DNA from: Methanomicrobia archaeon
GTDB lineage: Archaea; Methanobacteriota_B; Thermococci; Methanofastidiosales; NM3
Reading direction: 5' to 3'
Assembly (NCBI GenBank): GCA_030603445.1
Contig: JAUVXU010000003.1
Coordinates: 62,001 to 126,000, forward strand
Length of the DNA stretch: 64,000 bases
Under the pieces are notes generated by a model. That model ran no database searches. It was not told the origin of the DNA and saw only the letters and a program-made list of their open reading frames with translations. The position numbers and the translations under genes are program-made. Positions 17,810 through 26,942 of the stretch are shown piece by piece (position 1 is the stretch's first letter; every line of letters starts with the position of its first letter).

Positions 17810-18220
17810 ATGGAGAGCCCTACGGATATAATGGCATTGCTAGAAGATATGAAAAAAGATCTTGAGCAGATAAAAAAAAACACGAGTGATAACAGTATTG
17901 TTGAGACCGTATCACTTGAAAACCTTAAACCTATTGGTGTGGATGTGACACTATGTGCAGACCTATTCAAGGCCCTGTCAAATGAGGAGCGCCTCAAACT
18001 GCTTACTGCCCTTGGGAGGGAGGACCACTACTTTGCCCAGCTAATTGCGCTATCCAACCTTGATAATAGCCCTTTAAGATTTCATCTTACAATATTAAAA
18101 GAAGTAAATCTAATCTCCCAGGAACGCTTCAGAGGCAAGTATGCAATAACGGATCTGGGAAGACAAGCCCTTTCCATATCATCATATTTTTTCCGCTTGA
18201 TGCGTGAACAGGAAGTGTAA
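17810..18220 (+). CDS. ArsR-like winged-helix regulator with N-terminal coiled coil
   Basis: 136 residues from the ATG at 17810; a GTG three codons earlier is also in frame, but the TATA spacing favours the ATG. Residues about 4-25 are heptad-like and charged (MALLEDMKKDLEQIKKN), suited to a dimer coiled coil. The core LFKALSNEERLKLLTAL followed by LDNSPLRFHLTILKEVNLI is an ArsR-type winged helix that reads a target as a dimer. There are no clustered Cys ligands for metal sensing. The next gene begins 2 nt after the stop, so the pair forms an operon that this protein probably regulates. Confidence 0.8.
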   Translation: MESPTDIMALLEDMKKDLEQIKKNTSDNSIVETVSLENLKPIGVDVTLCADLFKALSNEERLKLLTALGREDHYFAQLIALSNLDNSPLRFHLTILKEVNLISQERFRGKYAITDLGRQALSISSYFFRLMREQEV

Positions 18221-18222
18221 AA

Positions 18223-19824
18223 ATGAAAGATAATATAACAAAGAGGATTATAGATAAAATTGCGCTTGTATTTTTCGTATTATGGCTTGTTAGTCTAGCT
18301 ACAAATGTGTTAGGCCGCTATGAATATAAGGAAACATTTCTATTTGCTGCTTTTTCCTTTTGGGTTTTAGGATCGTTTGTTGATGGGCTTACTAAGAGGC
18401 GCTATGCTAAAAGGAGGATATCTGTATCCTTAAGAAAAGGTGGAACCACTCTTTTTGGCATCTGGGTCCTACTATTAATATTTGAAGTTCTTGGGTGGCT
18501 GGGTGCCTGGTGGGAAGGATATAGCATTTATGCATTGTGGCTTTCGCTCCTTTGCTTTTCTAGCTCAGTGATAATAAACTCTATTGCCAAGAAAAGAGGA
18601 TACTGGCAGATTAGATCCATTTTTTACACGACAGGCATGATAATAGTCATCGTGTGGGCAGCGCTTAAGTATACTGGCAGCTATGTCGACTCGCAAGATG
18701 CCATACTTATTGGAGGCATTGCTCTTCTGGCAATTGGTTTTGTGATAGGTGCCTCAAAAAAAGAGGACGATTTTGAATTTTTTGTAGATGTAAAGAAAGA
18801 AATATCAGAAAAAATGAGGGAAGTGCCGGATTTAACGGAGACCGCAGAAAACGTGATGGCACTTGATGAATCTGTCAAAATAGGACAAGATCCCTCTGTA
18901 ACTATCAAAAAGGGTGCGTTAAGTGTAGATATATACGAAGATGAGAGGCGCATAGGAACAGTTTACTTTGGGGAGGGGTCCTACAAAGTAGCAACAGAGA
19001 TTTACACTTTTGAGGAGCCGTTTATGGGTTACTGCTACTCGCATGGTGCAAAATGGGAAAAATACGCCCCAAAAAAACAAGCTGTAAAAGCTGAACAAAA
19101 ACATTTTGATGCCATTGGTCTGACCAAAGAGGATATTAAGGAATTAGCTATAATACTTTCCACTAATGATTCGTCGGCACATGAAAGAATAGATGACGTG
19201 AAAGCACGATTAAAGTCTAGAAACACCGAGATAACCTTGCCATTTATGAAAATCATAGAAAGCAAGGAGGGGGAATATGTGAAGATAGGCCCTCTTGAAG
19301 TCGTGGACCTTCATGACAAAGGCAGCCGTATACGCTTCAAAGGAAAGGAGTTTGTAGAAAGAAATGGATATGAGAAAGACAAAGACATGCCAAGTGATCT
19401 CGTGTTTAAAATATTCACCACAGATGGCACGACCACAATTGTCACAAACAATGGGAATACGCACCTTTCAACAGAAGAAGGCACTATTACTGTTGAAAAT
19501 GACCTGCTTGAGTTCAACATCAAGAGTATAAAATATATTAAGATGCCATCTATGCAAAGGCTTGAAGCGCCTAATCTGGATATAATAGTGAGAAAAGAAA
19601 AGAAAGTATCAGTAAAAATAGATGATTTCAAGCTAAAGGTGCAGGATGATGCTATTTCCATGGATCACAAAGGACGCCACATACACACTAGCAACGTAGA
19701 ACAGGCTGATACCCTAAAGGAAATTGTAGCTGCACATGTCCCATATATCATAAAGGACGTCCTAAACGAATCATCTATAGCTCAAAATCAGTTGATGATG
19801 CAGCTCATTGAAGAACTGGATTAG
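18223..19824 (+). CDS. Polytopic membrane protein with large C-terminal soluble region, unknown
   Basis: 533 residues. Six hydrophobic segments lie in the first 185 or so residues, followed by about 345 polar residues that look rich in beta strands, with short alternating stretches such as TTIVTNNGNTHLSTEEGTITV and a final helix. I do not recognise the family. The N-terminal part recalls small bacterial envelope-sensing membrane proteins, but no match can be claimed. It is co-transcribed with the ArsR-like regulator, 2 nt upstream. A T-rich stretch (19846-19855) after the stop may serve as a terminator. Confidence 0.65.
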   Translation: MKDNITKRIIDKIALVFFVLWLVSLATNVLGRYEYKETFLFAAFSFWVLGSFVDGLTKRRYAKRRISVSLRKGGTTLFGIWVLLLIFEVLGWLGAWWEGYSIYALWLSLLCFSSSVIINSIAKKRGYWQIRSIFYTTGMIIVIVWAALKYTGSYVDSQDAILIGGIALLAIGFVIGASKKEDDFEFFVDVKKEISEKMREVPDLTETAENVMALDESVKIGQDPSVTIKKGALSVDIYEDERRIGTVYFGEGSYKVATEIYTFEEPFMGYCYSHGAKWEKYAPKKQAVKAEQKHFDAIGLTKEDIKELAIILSTNDSSAHERIDDVKARLKSRNTEITLPFMKIIESKEGEYVKIGPLEVVDLHDKGSRIRFKGKEFVERNGYEKDKDMPSDLVFKIFTTDGTTTIVTNNGNTHLSTEEGTITVENDLLEFNIKSIKYIKMPSMQRLEAPNLDIIVRKEKKVSVKIDDFKLKVQDDAISMDHKGRHIHTSNVEQADTLKEIVAAHVPYIIKDVLNESSIAQNQLMMQLIEELD

Positions 19825-19892
19825 TAAATAAAATCCATTCTCTCTTTTTATTTTAGTAAACCTTTATAAGTTAAATTATAATATTTCATCCT

Positions 19893-20843
19893 ATGTATGC
19901 CGGGAAAATACCTCCTGCACTGCTCAAGAAAATAGTTCTCTCCTCACTTGGGGCACCTCCAAAGGACGTTGTTGTTGGCCCATCTGTTGGAGAAGACGCC
20001 GCGGTATTGAAACTAGGGGACATATACCAAGTTGTTGCATGCGACCCTGTTACTGGGGCGAACAAGAACATTGGTTACCATGCAGTCCACGTCAATGCAA
20101 ACGATGTGGCAGTGACAGGGGCAGACCCTAAATACTTCATGCCGGCAATTCTCCTGCATAAAGACTCGACCGAGGATGACCTTAAAGAAATTACCAGACA
20201 AATAGATGTTGCATGCAAAGAAGTCGGGGCAAGTGTGATAGGGGGCCATACTGAGATAACCCCAGGCATAGACCATACCATCATAGTAGGCACTATGTTT
20301 GGCTACACAAAGCGTTACATAACAACGTCTGGTGCATCTCCGGGTGATGCCATAATTCTTACCAAGGGCGCTGCCATCGAAGGCACCTCTATTCTTGCTA
20401 ACGAGTATGAGGAAACTTTAAACAGGAACATTGGAAAAGAGGTTACCTCGATTGCAAAAACCTATTCATCCAAACTTTCAATTGTTCCGGAGGCAAGGAT
20501 GATAAGAGAATACGTCACATCCATGCACGACCCTACCGAAGGAGGGATAGCAGGCGCGCTTAATGAGCTTTCTGCAGCATCAGGATGTGGGTTTTCTGTC
20601 CCTCGTGAAGCTGTTCTTGTGTCACCAGAAACGGCCGCCATCTGCTCATTTTATTCTTGTGACCCATTAACGCTCATAAGCTCTGGTGCCCTTATTGCAA
20701 CAGTTAGGGAACCTGATGTAAAAAAAGTATTATCCCTACTAAATGATGCAGGGATAGATGCTTCCAAAATAGGGTCTATAAAATCATCAGGACGCACCCT
20801 TGCAATGCCAGAACACGATGCACTCTGGGACATCTTAATGTGA
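19893..20843 (+). CDS. AIR synthase/HypE-like ATP-binding protein
   Basis: 316 residues of the PurM/HypE/ThiL/SelD superfamily. The N-terminal half has GPSVGEDAAVL with the Asp that binds Mg-ATP, HVNANDVAVTGADP, and GGHTEITPG; the C-terminal half has HDPTEGGIAGALNEL. These are shared with HypE and AIR synthase. It lacks the C-terminal cysteine tail that HypE uses for carbamoyl transfer (the protein ends in DALWDILM), so a role in hydrogenase maturation is doubtful. The substrate is unknown. A TATA box (19863-19870) sits about 27 nt before the ATG, so the mRNA is probably leaderless. Confidence 0.78.
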   Translation: MYAGKIPPALLKKIVLSSLGAPPKDVVVGPSVGEDAAVLKLGDIYQVVACDPVTGANKNIGYHAVHVNANDVAVTGADPKYFMPAILLHKDSTEDDLKEITRQIDVACKEVGASVIGGHTEITPGIDHTIIVGTMFGYTKRYITTSGASPGDAIILTKGAAIEGTSILANEYEETLNRNIGKEVTSIAKTYSSKLSIVPEARMIREYVTSMHDPTEGGIAGALNELSAASGCGFSVPREAVLVSPETAAICSFYSCDPLTLISSGALIATVREPDVKKVLSLLNDAGIDASKIGSIKSSGRTLAMPEHDALWDILM

Positions 20844-20849
20844 CTGGCA

Positions 20850-22775
20850 TCAATAAACCCTGAAAGTTTCCATATTCAATGGCGAACGGGTCTCTATCCT
20901 GAAATTCTTATATACGGCAGATGCAAGATCGATGCACTTGCTGCTCTCACCATGGTTGGTGAATACTCTTTCTGTCCCGTTGTTAACTTTTCTCACAAAT
21001 TTAAGCAATTGGTTTCTATCCGAGTGCCCGGAGAATCCTTCTATAGTGTGGATCCCCATTTTAACGTTGATAACTTCGGTCCTTCCGTTGCCATTTCTTA
21101 TTGGGATCTCATCCCATCCTTTCTGTACACGTGAACCCATAGAACCCTCTGCCTGATAGCTAACGAAAATTATCGCATTGCGTGGATCTGGTGCAAAGTT
21201 CTTAAAGTATTCAACAGAAGAGCCGCCTATAAGCATGCCGGATGTCGCCAATATAATTGCTGGATCCCCTTCCATTATTTCTCTTCTTCTAGTGGAGTTT
21301 GCAACGCCGTCAAAAACCTTGGATAAAAATGGGTTATGTTCTTGATGGAATATCTGGTCTCGTACCGCCTTTGAAAGGTACTCGGGGTATGCCGTGTGAA
21401 TAGCAGTTGCTTCCCATATCATCCCATCAAGATATATCGGAACACTAGGAATTATGCCTTTTCGGGCTGCCTCTTCAAGAGCTAGCATAAGCTCCTGCGC
21501 ACGCCCAACCGCCAAAACAGGTATGAGCACTTTTCCCTTGCGCTCGATAGTTCTCTTAATAATTCTCAACAAGTCACTTTCTGCATCTTCCCTGCTGGGT
21601 TGGATATTTTTGCTTCCACCATACGTGCTCTCCATTATAAGGGTCTCGAGTCGTGGAAACCTAATGTTCGCAGGTTCTAATAATCGGGATCTGGAGAATT
21701 TGAAATCCCCTGAATAGGCAATATTATGCAATCCATTTCCTACATGCAGGTGAACTATAGAAGAACCAAGTATATGGCCTGCATTATGCAGTGTAAGGCG
21801 TACGTCTGGTGCAATATCACGCACTTCCTTGTAATCGAGTGGGATGGTATGCAGGATTTCCTCCTTGATCTCCTTTATGTCATAAGGGCATGGTTTTCCC
21901 TCGCGTTTTGCTATCTCTACAAAATCTTTTTGTAGAAGCATCATAAGATCGCGTGTTGCAGGTGTGCAGTATACTGGACCATCGTACAGCGATTTGTATA
22001 AATATGGGACAAAACCCGAATGATCAAGATGTGCGTGTGTAACGATGATTGCGTCAAGCTCGTTGGCCGAGAGGATATATTTAAACTCTGGACAGCTCAA
22101 GTATGGATAGGCCTTAGATGGATCATCCGACGCCACATTTACCCCGCAATCCATGAGAATATTACTTTCATCAGTCTGTAAAAGAACACAGGAGCGCCCG
22201 ACCTCCCTAAATCCCCCAAGTGCGGTGATACGAATCCATTTCGAACGCACATTTTCGCTACGATAGATTTTATGTCCCACAGCGCGCATTATCCTTTTGC
22301 GTTCACTATGCTCCCTGTGTAATGTCGCACGTATGCCTTGAACTGTTGTTGACGTCATGGGGGGAGTTCGCACGATGCGTGGTGCCCAACGAACATTTTT
22401 CGTTATTTCCCTAAGCGTGCTCCCTGATTTTCCTATTGCAAGCCCGGGTTTTTTTGATTCTATGATTACTTCAGATATGCCTGGATCAAAATTTATATTC
22501 GTTATCTCGGCCTCGTCAGGAATTATCTGCTTGATTTTCTTAACTGCTTCTTCCTCGGAAGTAATAATGGATACATCAGGTCGTATTACAACGCGCTTAC
22601 GAAGTTTCTTTGCAAGATCTTTTATCAAGTCTGCATCGCTTACTAACATAGAAGGATTTCGTGTGTAAATGACAACTTCAGGCCCTTCAAAATCTATATT
22701 TGTGATGGTAGCACCAGGCGGGATAGACTTATGTACTATTTGTTCTATGTTCTTCAGTATTTCTTCTGACGACAA
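20850..22775 (-). CDS. fttA: Transcription termination factor FttA (aCPSF1)
   Basis: 641 residues. Two KH-type RNA-binding segments occupy about the first 145 residues. A metallo-beta-lactamase domain follows with THAHLDHSG (about residue 240) and SGDFKFS, and a beta-CASP region with ESTYGG, LVPVLAVGRAQE-like sequence and a late TNHGE motif. This is the archaeal CPSF73 homologue that cuts nascent RNA downstream of genes and releases RNA polymerase. The start is TTG, preceded by AAGGTGAT four nt upstream; the ATG seen nearby is out of frame. The gene converges with the AIR synthase-like gene, 6 nt apart. Confidence 0.96.
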   Translation of the reverse strand: MSSEEILKNIEQIVHKSIPPGATITNIDFEGPEVVIYTRNPSMLVSDADLIKDLAKKLRKRVVIRPDVSIITSEEEAVKKIKQIIPDEAEITNINFDPGISEVIIESKKPGLAIGKSGSTLREITKNVRWAPRIVRTPPMTSTTVQGIRATLHREHSERKRIMRAVGHKIYRSENVRSKWIRITALGGFREVGRSCVLLQTDESNILMDCGVNVASDDPSKAYPYLSCPEFKYILSANELDAIIVTHAHLDHSGFVPYLYKSLYDGPVYCTPATRDLMMLLQKDFVEIAKREGKPCPYDIKEIKEEILHTIPLDYKEVRDIAPDVRLTLHNAGHILGSSIVHLHVGNGLHNIAYSGDFKFSRSRLLEPANIRFPRLETLIMESTYGGSKNIQPSREDAESDLLRIIKRTIERKGKVLIPVLAVGRAQELMLALEEAARKGIIPSVPIYLDGMIWEATAIHTAYPEYLSKAVRDQIFHQEHNPFLSKVFDGVANSTRRREIMEGDPAIILATSGMLIGGSSVEYFKNFAPDPRNAIIFVSYQAEGSMGSRVQKGWDEIPIRNGNGRTEVINVKMGIHTIEGFSGHSDRNQLLKFVRKVNNGTERVFTNHGESSKCIDLASAVYKNFRIETRSPLNMETFRVY

Positions 22776-23146
22776 AACATCACCTTAGTAATAATTTACA
22801 TATTCTAAATATTACAGTTCACTGTAACTACATATGCTACTATCATAAATTAGCAACCTATTGAATTTACAAGCTGGTTTATTTCTCTAATGAAAAAATA
22901 AGCTAATGTGACTTTCAAGAAAATTGAAAGCTAAATTGTAATATTAGATTTATAAATAATCTATATTATCTCACATAGTTTATTTTATTCATAGAAGACT
23001 AACCTTAAAGGCTTTAAAAATCAGCTAAATATCCTTTTTCAGAGAGTGTATATAAATTTTTCGGTTTGTCTAAATTATCTTTTCAATACATGAGAACCTC
23101 ATTTTTTCTCTTGTATAAAGATACCCCTGAGGGTGCTATGATAGAT
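22776..23146. other. AT-rich intergenic region with a palindrome and a small hairpin
   Basis: 371 bases without a supported gene. TTACAGT-TC-ACTGTAA (22812-22827) is a perfect 7-bp inverted repeat 37-52 nt before the fttA start, where a promoter-proximal operator would be. CTTTCAA-GAAAA-TTGAAAG (22912-22930) can form a 7-bp stem with a 5-nt loop. The rest is low-complexity AT sequence. I see no tRNA or credible small open frame. Confidence 0.5.
22812..22827 (-). promoter_or_regulatory. Palindrome upstream of fttA, possible operator
   Basis: The 16-nt sequence is a perfect inverted repeat of 7 bp with a 2-nt centre. It lies just upstream of where a TATA box for fttA would fall. A dimeric repressor or activator could bind it, but no matching regulator is identified in this window. 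Confidence 0.35.
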
Positions 23147-24772
23147 TTATCTAAATGCATCTTTAAATTTTGTTGCTTGTGCCATTTTAATCTGGGCTGA
23201 TGTTGTTTTATGCCCTCCTTCTACAAATAATGATATCAGGGCCCGGACAGCTTCTTTGTTGTCCCCTCTATTAAGGGAAGTAGTCAAAAGCGTTGAGGAT
23301 GAAATACACATTAACGCATTATCACTAGACAAGGCCACAAGAATGGGGCATGACCCCTCCTCATGTAAAATTTCTCCATCCACACTTAGTGTCTGTGCAG
23401 TGGGTGAAGCGCGTAGAAATGCCATTCCATCGGAAACTTCAAGTGCACATCCGTATGCAAAATGAATCTCTGTGACAGTTTCGGGAAAGACGCAAGGCCC
23501 AAATACCGTGATTAGAGGATAGTAGTGTTTTCCTGTGTTATGTTCGTAATCAACTACCTCGCTGTTAGTGAATCTGATGCCATGCTGTTCTGATATGGGG
23601 TTGATAAAGTCTGGAAATAGATATTTGTAGTATTGCCCAGAAAGCAGCAACTTTCCGCCATTTTGCATAAAACATTCAAGCGTTGTTACCTCTGCATCAG
23701 AGAATGCGCGTTGTGGATTTGGTATGATTACCAAACACGCATCGGAAATGACATCTTTTGTTATCTCCCCGCTACTGCATACTGTTACTGAAAAAGACAT
23801 TTCTTCGAGAAGGTCAAGCAGCTGCACTGCTTTAACATGATCATAATACTGTAACATGTTGTCACAAAAAACTACTTTGGGCTTTTGTGTTCCCACATCA
23901 TTTTTTGAATTGTTCGTAAGATGTTCACAAATCACGACTTGTTCTTGTGAAAGGGCTATGAAATGCTTCGCACGCAAAAAATCACCAGATTGCACCCTAT
24001 ACAACGCACGTTGGTACGCATCTAAAGCCAACGCCATATGCGTGGCATAAGAATTTATCACATTAGCGTTCGTATTGTGTGGAAAACTGTACAAGGCCAC
24101 ATCCTGTATAGATTGTTCCAACTGCCCCATCATCATGGCAGCTTGGAAGGAGAAAACCTTCATGATGGCATAAAAAGGAACAGCTGCAAGCGTCTCTGAA
24201 ATATTTTGATAACAGCTGTTTTGTGCGCCTGGCGTCCCACAATCCCCATCACCATATGTAACAGTGCTTTCGTGCCAATGACAACCTCTTGAATTATCCT
24301 TTGTAGGATTGATAAGTTCAATAGAGCACCCATTAGGTATCTCAAAAGAATGTATCCCCGAGTACTCCACAACATCTACTAAAATCCCCTCATTGTTATA
24401 AATAAACAGAGCATCACCGTTGTTTGAAAGATACATCCCGCTATAAACGTAATCTATCTCAACACCGCCATTCAAACTATTGTCCCCATTCCTTCCAAAC
24501 ACAAAATAATCGTTTGCAGGAACTATAGCCCCGTTAATAGTGAACGAGTCGTTGTTTCCATCATTGATGGTCCATCCATCAAGAGACACAGGTGATGCAG
24601 AGGAATTGTAAATCTCAAACCATTCCCCCCTAGTATCAGAGACTGCAGATGGATTTATCATTATTTCATTTATTACTATGATATCTTGAGCCTCTGACGC
24701 AATTGGTGGTGTATGCATTCCAAAAAGGCTTAGAATAAAGGCACAAAGAAGGAACATTTTAAACTTTTTCAT
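23147..24772 (-). CDS. Exported lamin-tail-domain protein
   Basis: 541 residues from the ATG before KKFKMFLL, which starts a signal peptide; an ATG 10 codons upstream is also in frame, and the TATA-like sequence here does not settle the choice. Residues about 30-185 are a lamin-tail (LTD) domain: INEIMINPS near the start, GEWFEIYNSS, VSLDGWTINDG, and a late CGTPGAQNSC. The rest is about 340 residues with a Rossmann-like segment (VVFCDNMLQYYDHVKAVQLL, then VIIPNP and GGKLLLSGQ) resembling a glutamine-amidotransferase-like fold. LTD domains in prokaryotes are exported and often sit on nucleases or adhesins. It diverges from the phospholipase C-like gene. Confidence 0.8.
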   Translation of the reverse strand: MKKFKMFLLCAFILSLFGMHTPPIASEAQDIIVINEIMINPSAVSDTRGEWFEIYNSSASPVSLDGWTINDGNNDSFTINGAIVPANDYFVFGRNGDNSLNGGVEIDYVYSGMYLSNNGDALFIYNNEGILVDVVEYSGIHSFEIPNGCSIELINPTKDNSRGCHWHESTVTYGDGDCGTPGAQNSCYQNISETLAAVPFYAIMKVFSFQAAMMMGQLEQSIQDVALYSFPHNTNANVINSYATHMALALDAYQRALYRVQSGDFLRAKHFIALSQEQVVICEHLTNNSKNDVGTQKPKVVFCDNMLQYYDHVKAVQLLDLLEEMSFSVTVCSSGEITKDVISDACLVIIPNPQRAFSDAEVTTLECFMQNGGKLLLSGQYYKYLFPDFINPISEQHGIRFTNSEVVDYEHNTGKHYYPLITVFGPCVFPETVTEIHFAYGCALEVSDGMAFLRASPTAQTLSVDGEILHEEGSCPILVALSSDNALMCISSSTLLTTSLNRGDNKEAVRALISLFVEGGHKTTSAQIKMAQATKFKDAFR

Positions 24773-24904
24773 GTTATTACCGCATCTAGCTGGATTTACC
24801 ATGATTTATACAATATCTAAAAGAAATAATCTAATTTTGTAAGAGCAATTGTTATAATGCACCAATACGGCAATGTTAATATATGTAATACCCCTATTGT
24901 GGTT

Positions 24905-25681
24905 ATGAAAATTACGCCAACAGGGATTCTTATTTTGTTGCTTTTGTTATCCTTACCTACTGCTGCAGCGTGGGGGGGAGAGACGCATAAGGTCGTGACA
25001 GGCGCATCTATACATCTGTTATGTGGGGAAGAATACGAATTTTACTCCCAATACGCAAGTGAGATAGTGCGCTTTTCCACATTGCCTGATGAATGGAGAA
25101 ATGCCAACGATCCCAGAGGCGATATAATTTACCATCTTTCATATGCCACAGGTTATGGAAAAGCGCCAGAAGCCGTTGAAGAATGGTATGCCAAACTAGT
25201 GAACCATCTTAGGGAAGAAAAGTACCATGCCGCGGCAATGGATGCAGGTGTAGTGAGCCATTATCTTGGAGATTCCTTATGTGCACTTCATACGGACAGC
25301 TATGTGGATGTGCATGGGCCTATAGAGAGATACGTAAATGATACAATATCACAATACACAGTGCAGCCCTACTCTCCAAAATACATAGAGGACATCAAAA
25401 CATATGTAGTAGAGGCCTCACTTAATGTGCATGATTACTACGCCCCCATGGTAGAGATAGGAGAAAATGAAACCTGGGTAGAATTGCAAATAGTAGTAGA
25501 TCCCCAACTCCAGATGTATGCACAAATATATGCCGATTTGCTTCACTCCGCTTACATTGATGCTCTTGAAGATCCAGATGCAAAAGACCAAACGGCACGA
25601 GAAGATAACACCCAACTTATATATGCACTAATTGTTTCAGGGATTTTAATTATGGTGACAATATACTTAAAGAAACGTTAG
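24905..25681 (+). CDS. Exported zinc-dependent phospholipase C-like protein
   Basis: 258 residues from the ATG at 24905. The signal peptide is predicted to end at TAAA, which makes Trp23 the mature N-terminus; in Bacillus cereus phospholipase C the N-terminal Trp binds zinc. Other likely ligands follow in order: His in GETHKVV, Asp in LPDEW, His in IIYHLSY, HYLGD, and LHTD. A hydrophobic C-terminal segment (about 237-253) with a KKR end suggests membrane anchoring. A TATA box (24876-24884) is about 25 nt before the chosen ATG, supporting a leaderless start over the upstream in-frame ATG. The last 32 bases overlap the convergent gene. Confidence 0.82.
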   Translation: MKITPTGILILLLLLSLPTAAAWGGETHKVVTGASIHLLCGEEYEFYSQYASEIVRFSTLPDEWRNANDPRGDIIYHLSYATGYGKAPEAVEEWYAKLVNHLREEKYHAAAMDAGVVSHYLGDSLCALHTDSYVDVHGPIERYVNDTISQYTVQPYSPKYIEDIKTYVVEASLNVHDYYAPMVEIGENETWVELQIVVDPQLQMYAQIYADLLHSAYIDALEDPDAKDQTAREDNTQLIYALIVSGILIMVTIYLKKR

Positions 25682-26027
25682 GATGAGAGTGGATCCTATT
25701 TAGAAGTATAACAAAAGATTCTATTTCTGCTTCCACAGAGGATTTACGCGAATCGATAGTCTTTCCATACAACCCTTCTGCAAGTATATCTATCATCTCT
25801 TCAGTAGAAAAAAGTACATTCCACGCTTTGGCGATTATTGATTCTACAAAATCACCCTTCTGGTGTTTATCGGTGCGTGGCGGCGACTTAATATTGGAGG
25901 TGTTCAAAGCCTGCATAAGTACATGATTTGACACCTTTACCCCATCGTAGGAAGCGGTGGCCTTTAGCTTTGCTGCAGAAAAAAGAAAGTTTACCAAAAC
26001 GTCTCCAAACTTTGAAATATCTGACAT
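25650..26027 (-). CDS. Archaeal ribonuclease III-family-like protein
   Basis: 125 residues. The pattern KVSNHVLMQALNTSNI, then DKHQKGDFVESIIAKAWNVLF, fits the short archaeal family annotated as ribonuclease III-like (RNase III fold, conserved Asp/Glu in GDFVES). The full catalytic signature of true RNase III is not obvious, so activity is uncertain. It lies 6 nt after rpoL on the same strand, at the end of a Dph2/Csl4/RpoL cluster, an RNA-biology setting that agrees with the call. Its 3' end overlaps the phospholipase-like gene. Confidence 0.65.
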   Translation of the reverse strand: MSDISKFGDVLVNFLFSAAKLKATASYDGVKVSNHVLMQALNTSNIKSPPRTDKHQKGDFVESIIAKAWNVLFSTEEMIDILAEGLYGKTIDSRKSSVEAEIESFVILLNRIHSHPNVSLSILSP

Positions 26028-26033
26028 ATGTGT

Positions 26034-26303
26034 TCAAATCGTCTTTTTTATAGATTCGATCCCTTCAAGCAATATTTTATTGGCATCTGCTATTGCTTGT
26101 CGGGGTGTTTTTGTCCCATCGGTCTTGATTTTCACTCTTGGTTTCTCATGATCAAGTAGTGGGTGTGCTACATTATAGGCGGCAAATATAACATGCTCAT
26201 CCTTTTGTAGATAGCTACGCAACAAGTTGGCATAAGTATGGTTCTCGCCAATGAGCAATAACTCCATCTCTTTCTCATCTTCACTAATTATGTCAATTTT
26301 CAT
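26034..26303 (-). CDS. rpoL: DNA-directed RNA polymerase subunit L (Rpo11)
   Basis: 89 residues from the ATG before KIDIISEDEKE; a GTG three codons upstream is also in frame. The sequence LLIGENHTYANLLRSYLQ and the later VAHPLLDHEKPRV are the signature of the small Rpo11/RPB11 subunit, which pairs with subunit D to start polymerase assembly. It is encoded 12 nt after csl4 and 6 nt before the RNase III-like gene, an arrangement seen in other Euryarchaeota. Confidence 0.95.
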   Translation of the reverse strand: MKIDIISEDEKEMELLLIGENHTYANLLRSYLQKDEHVIFAAYNVAHPLLDHEKPRVKIKTDGTKTPRQAIADANKILLEGIESIKKTI

Positions 26304-26315
26304 AAAAAGCACTTC

Positions 26316-26900
26316 TTAAAGATTCCCTTTTCCATAATCCTGTGACATGTTGCGTGACTCTATGCTGCCGCATTTGGGGCATTCTACCTTGCCATCCTTC
26401 TTTTTCATGGATGTCCTGCACTTGGTGCACAAAGCCAATATAACACCCATATCGTCCCCAATTGTTGAGAGCTCGACAGGAGATTTTCTTCCGTCACGTA
26501 CGCGAGCACGGACCAAATCCCCAATTCTAAACTCGTTTTGCAAGTTTGTTACATAATGCTTACTGGCCTGAGAGATGTATATCCTGCCCTTCGGGGACAT
26601 TGTAAGAGACCTGTCCTCATGGCCGCACTTGGCAATTAGGTCTACAAGCGCCATCTGGGACCTTAGGTCAACTATCTCACAAATTACCGGATCACCTTCT
26701 ACAAGCACAGGGGGAACGTTGCTCTTGGCCTCGACAGAAGCCTTTCTCTTGTTCATGTCTAAATCCACAACTCCTGCCACATTAGAATAAATTATGCCTT
26801 CATCCTCGTATGTGCCTTCTCCTGGCATGAACACTTCACCCACGCCCAAAACATCTCCTGGAATAACAAAATCTCCTGATTTTAATCCTTCATCTTTCAT
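26316..26900 (-). CDS. csl4: Exosome complex RNA-binding subunit Csl4
   Basis: 194 residues. An N-terminal domain with GDFVIPGDVLGVGEVFMPG is followed by an S1-type RNA-binding domain (GRIYISQASK, FRIGDLVRARV) and a C-terminal zinc ribbon (C-x2-C in LCTKC and C-x2-C in ECPKC). Csl4 caps the archaeal exosome ring and helps recruit RNA and DnaG. The ATG is preceded by GGAGATGA. Neighbours on the same strand are dph2 upstream and rpoL downstream. Confidence 0.95.
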   Translation of the reverse strand: MKDEGLKSGDFVIPGDVLGVGEVFMPGEGTYEDEGIIYSNVAGVVDLDMNKRKASVEAKSNVPPVLVEGDPVICEIVDLRSQMALVDLIAKCGHEDRSLTMSPKGRIYISQASKHYVTNLQNEFRIGDLVRARVRDGRKSPVELSTIGDDMGVILALCTKCRTSMKKKDGKVECPKCGSIESRNMSQDYGKGNL

Positions 26901-26942
26901 CGTGTCATCTCCATTTCTTACAATAGTACTAATATCATTCTT

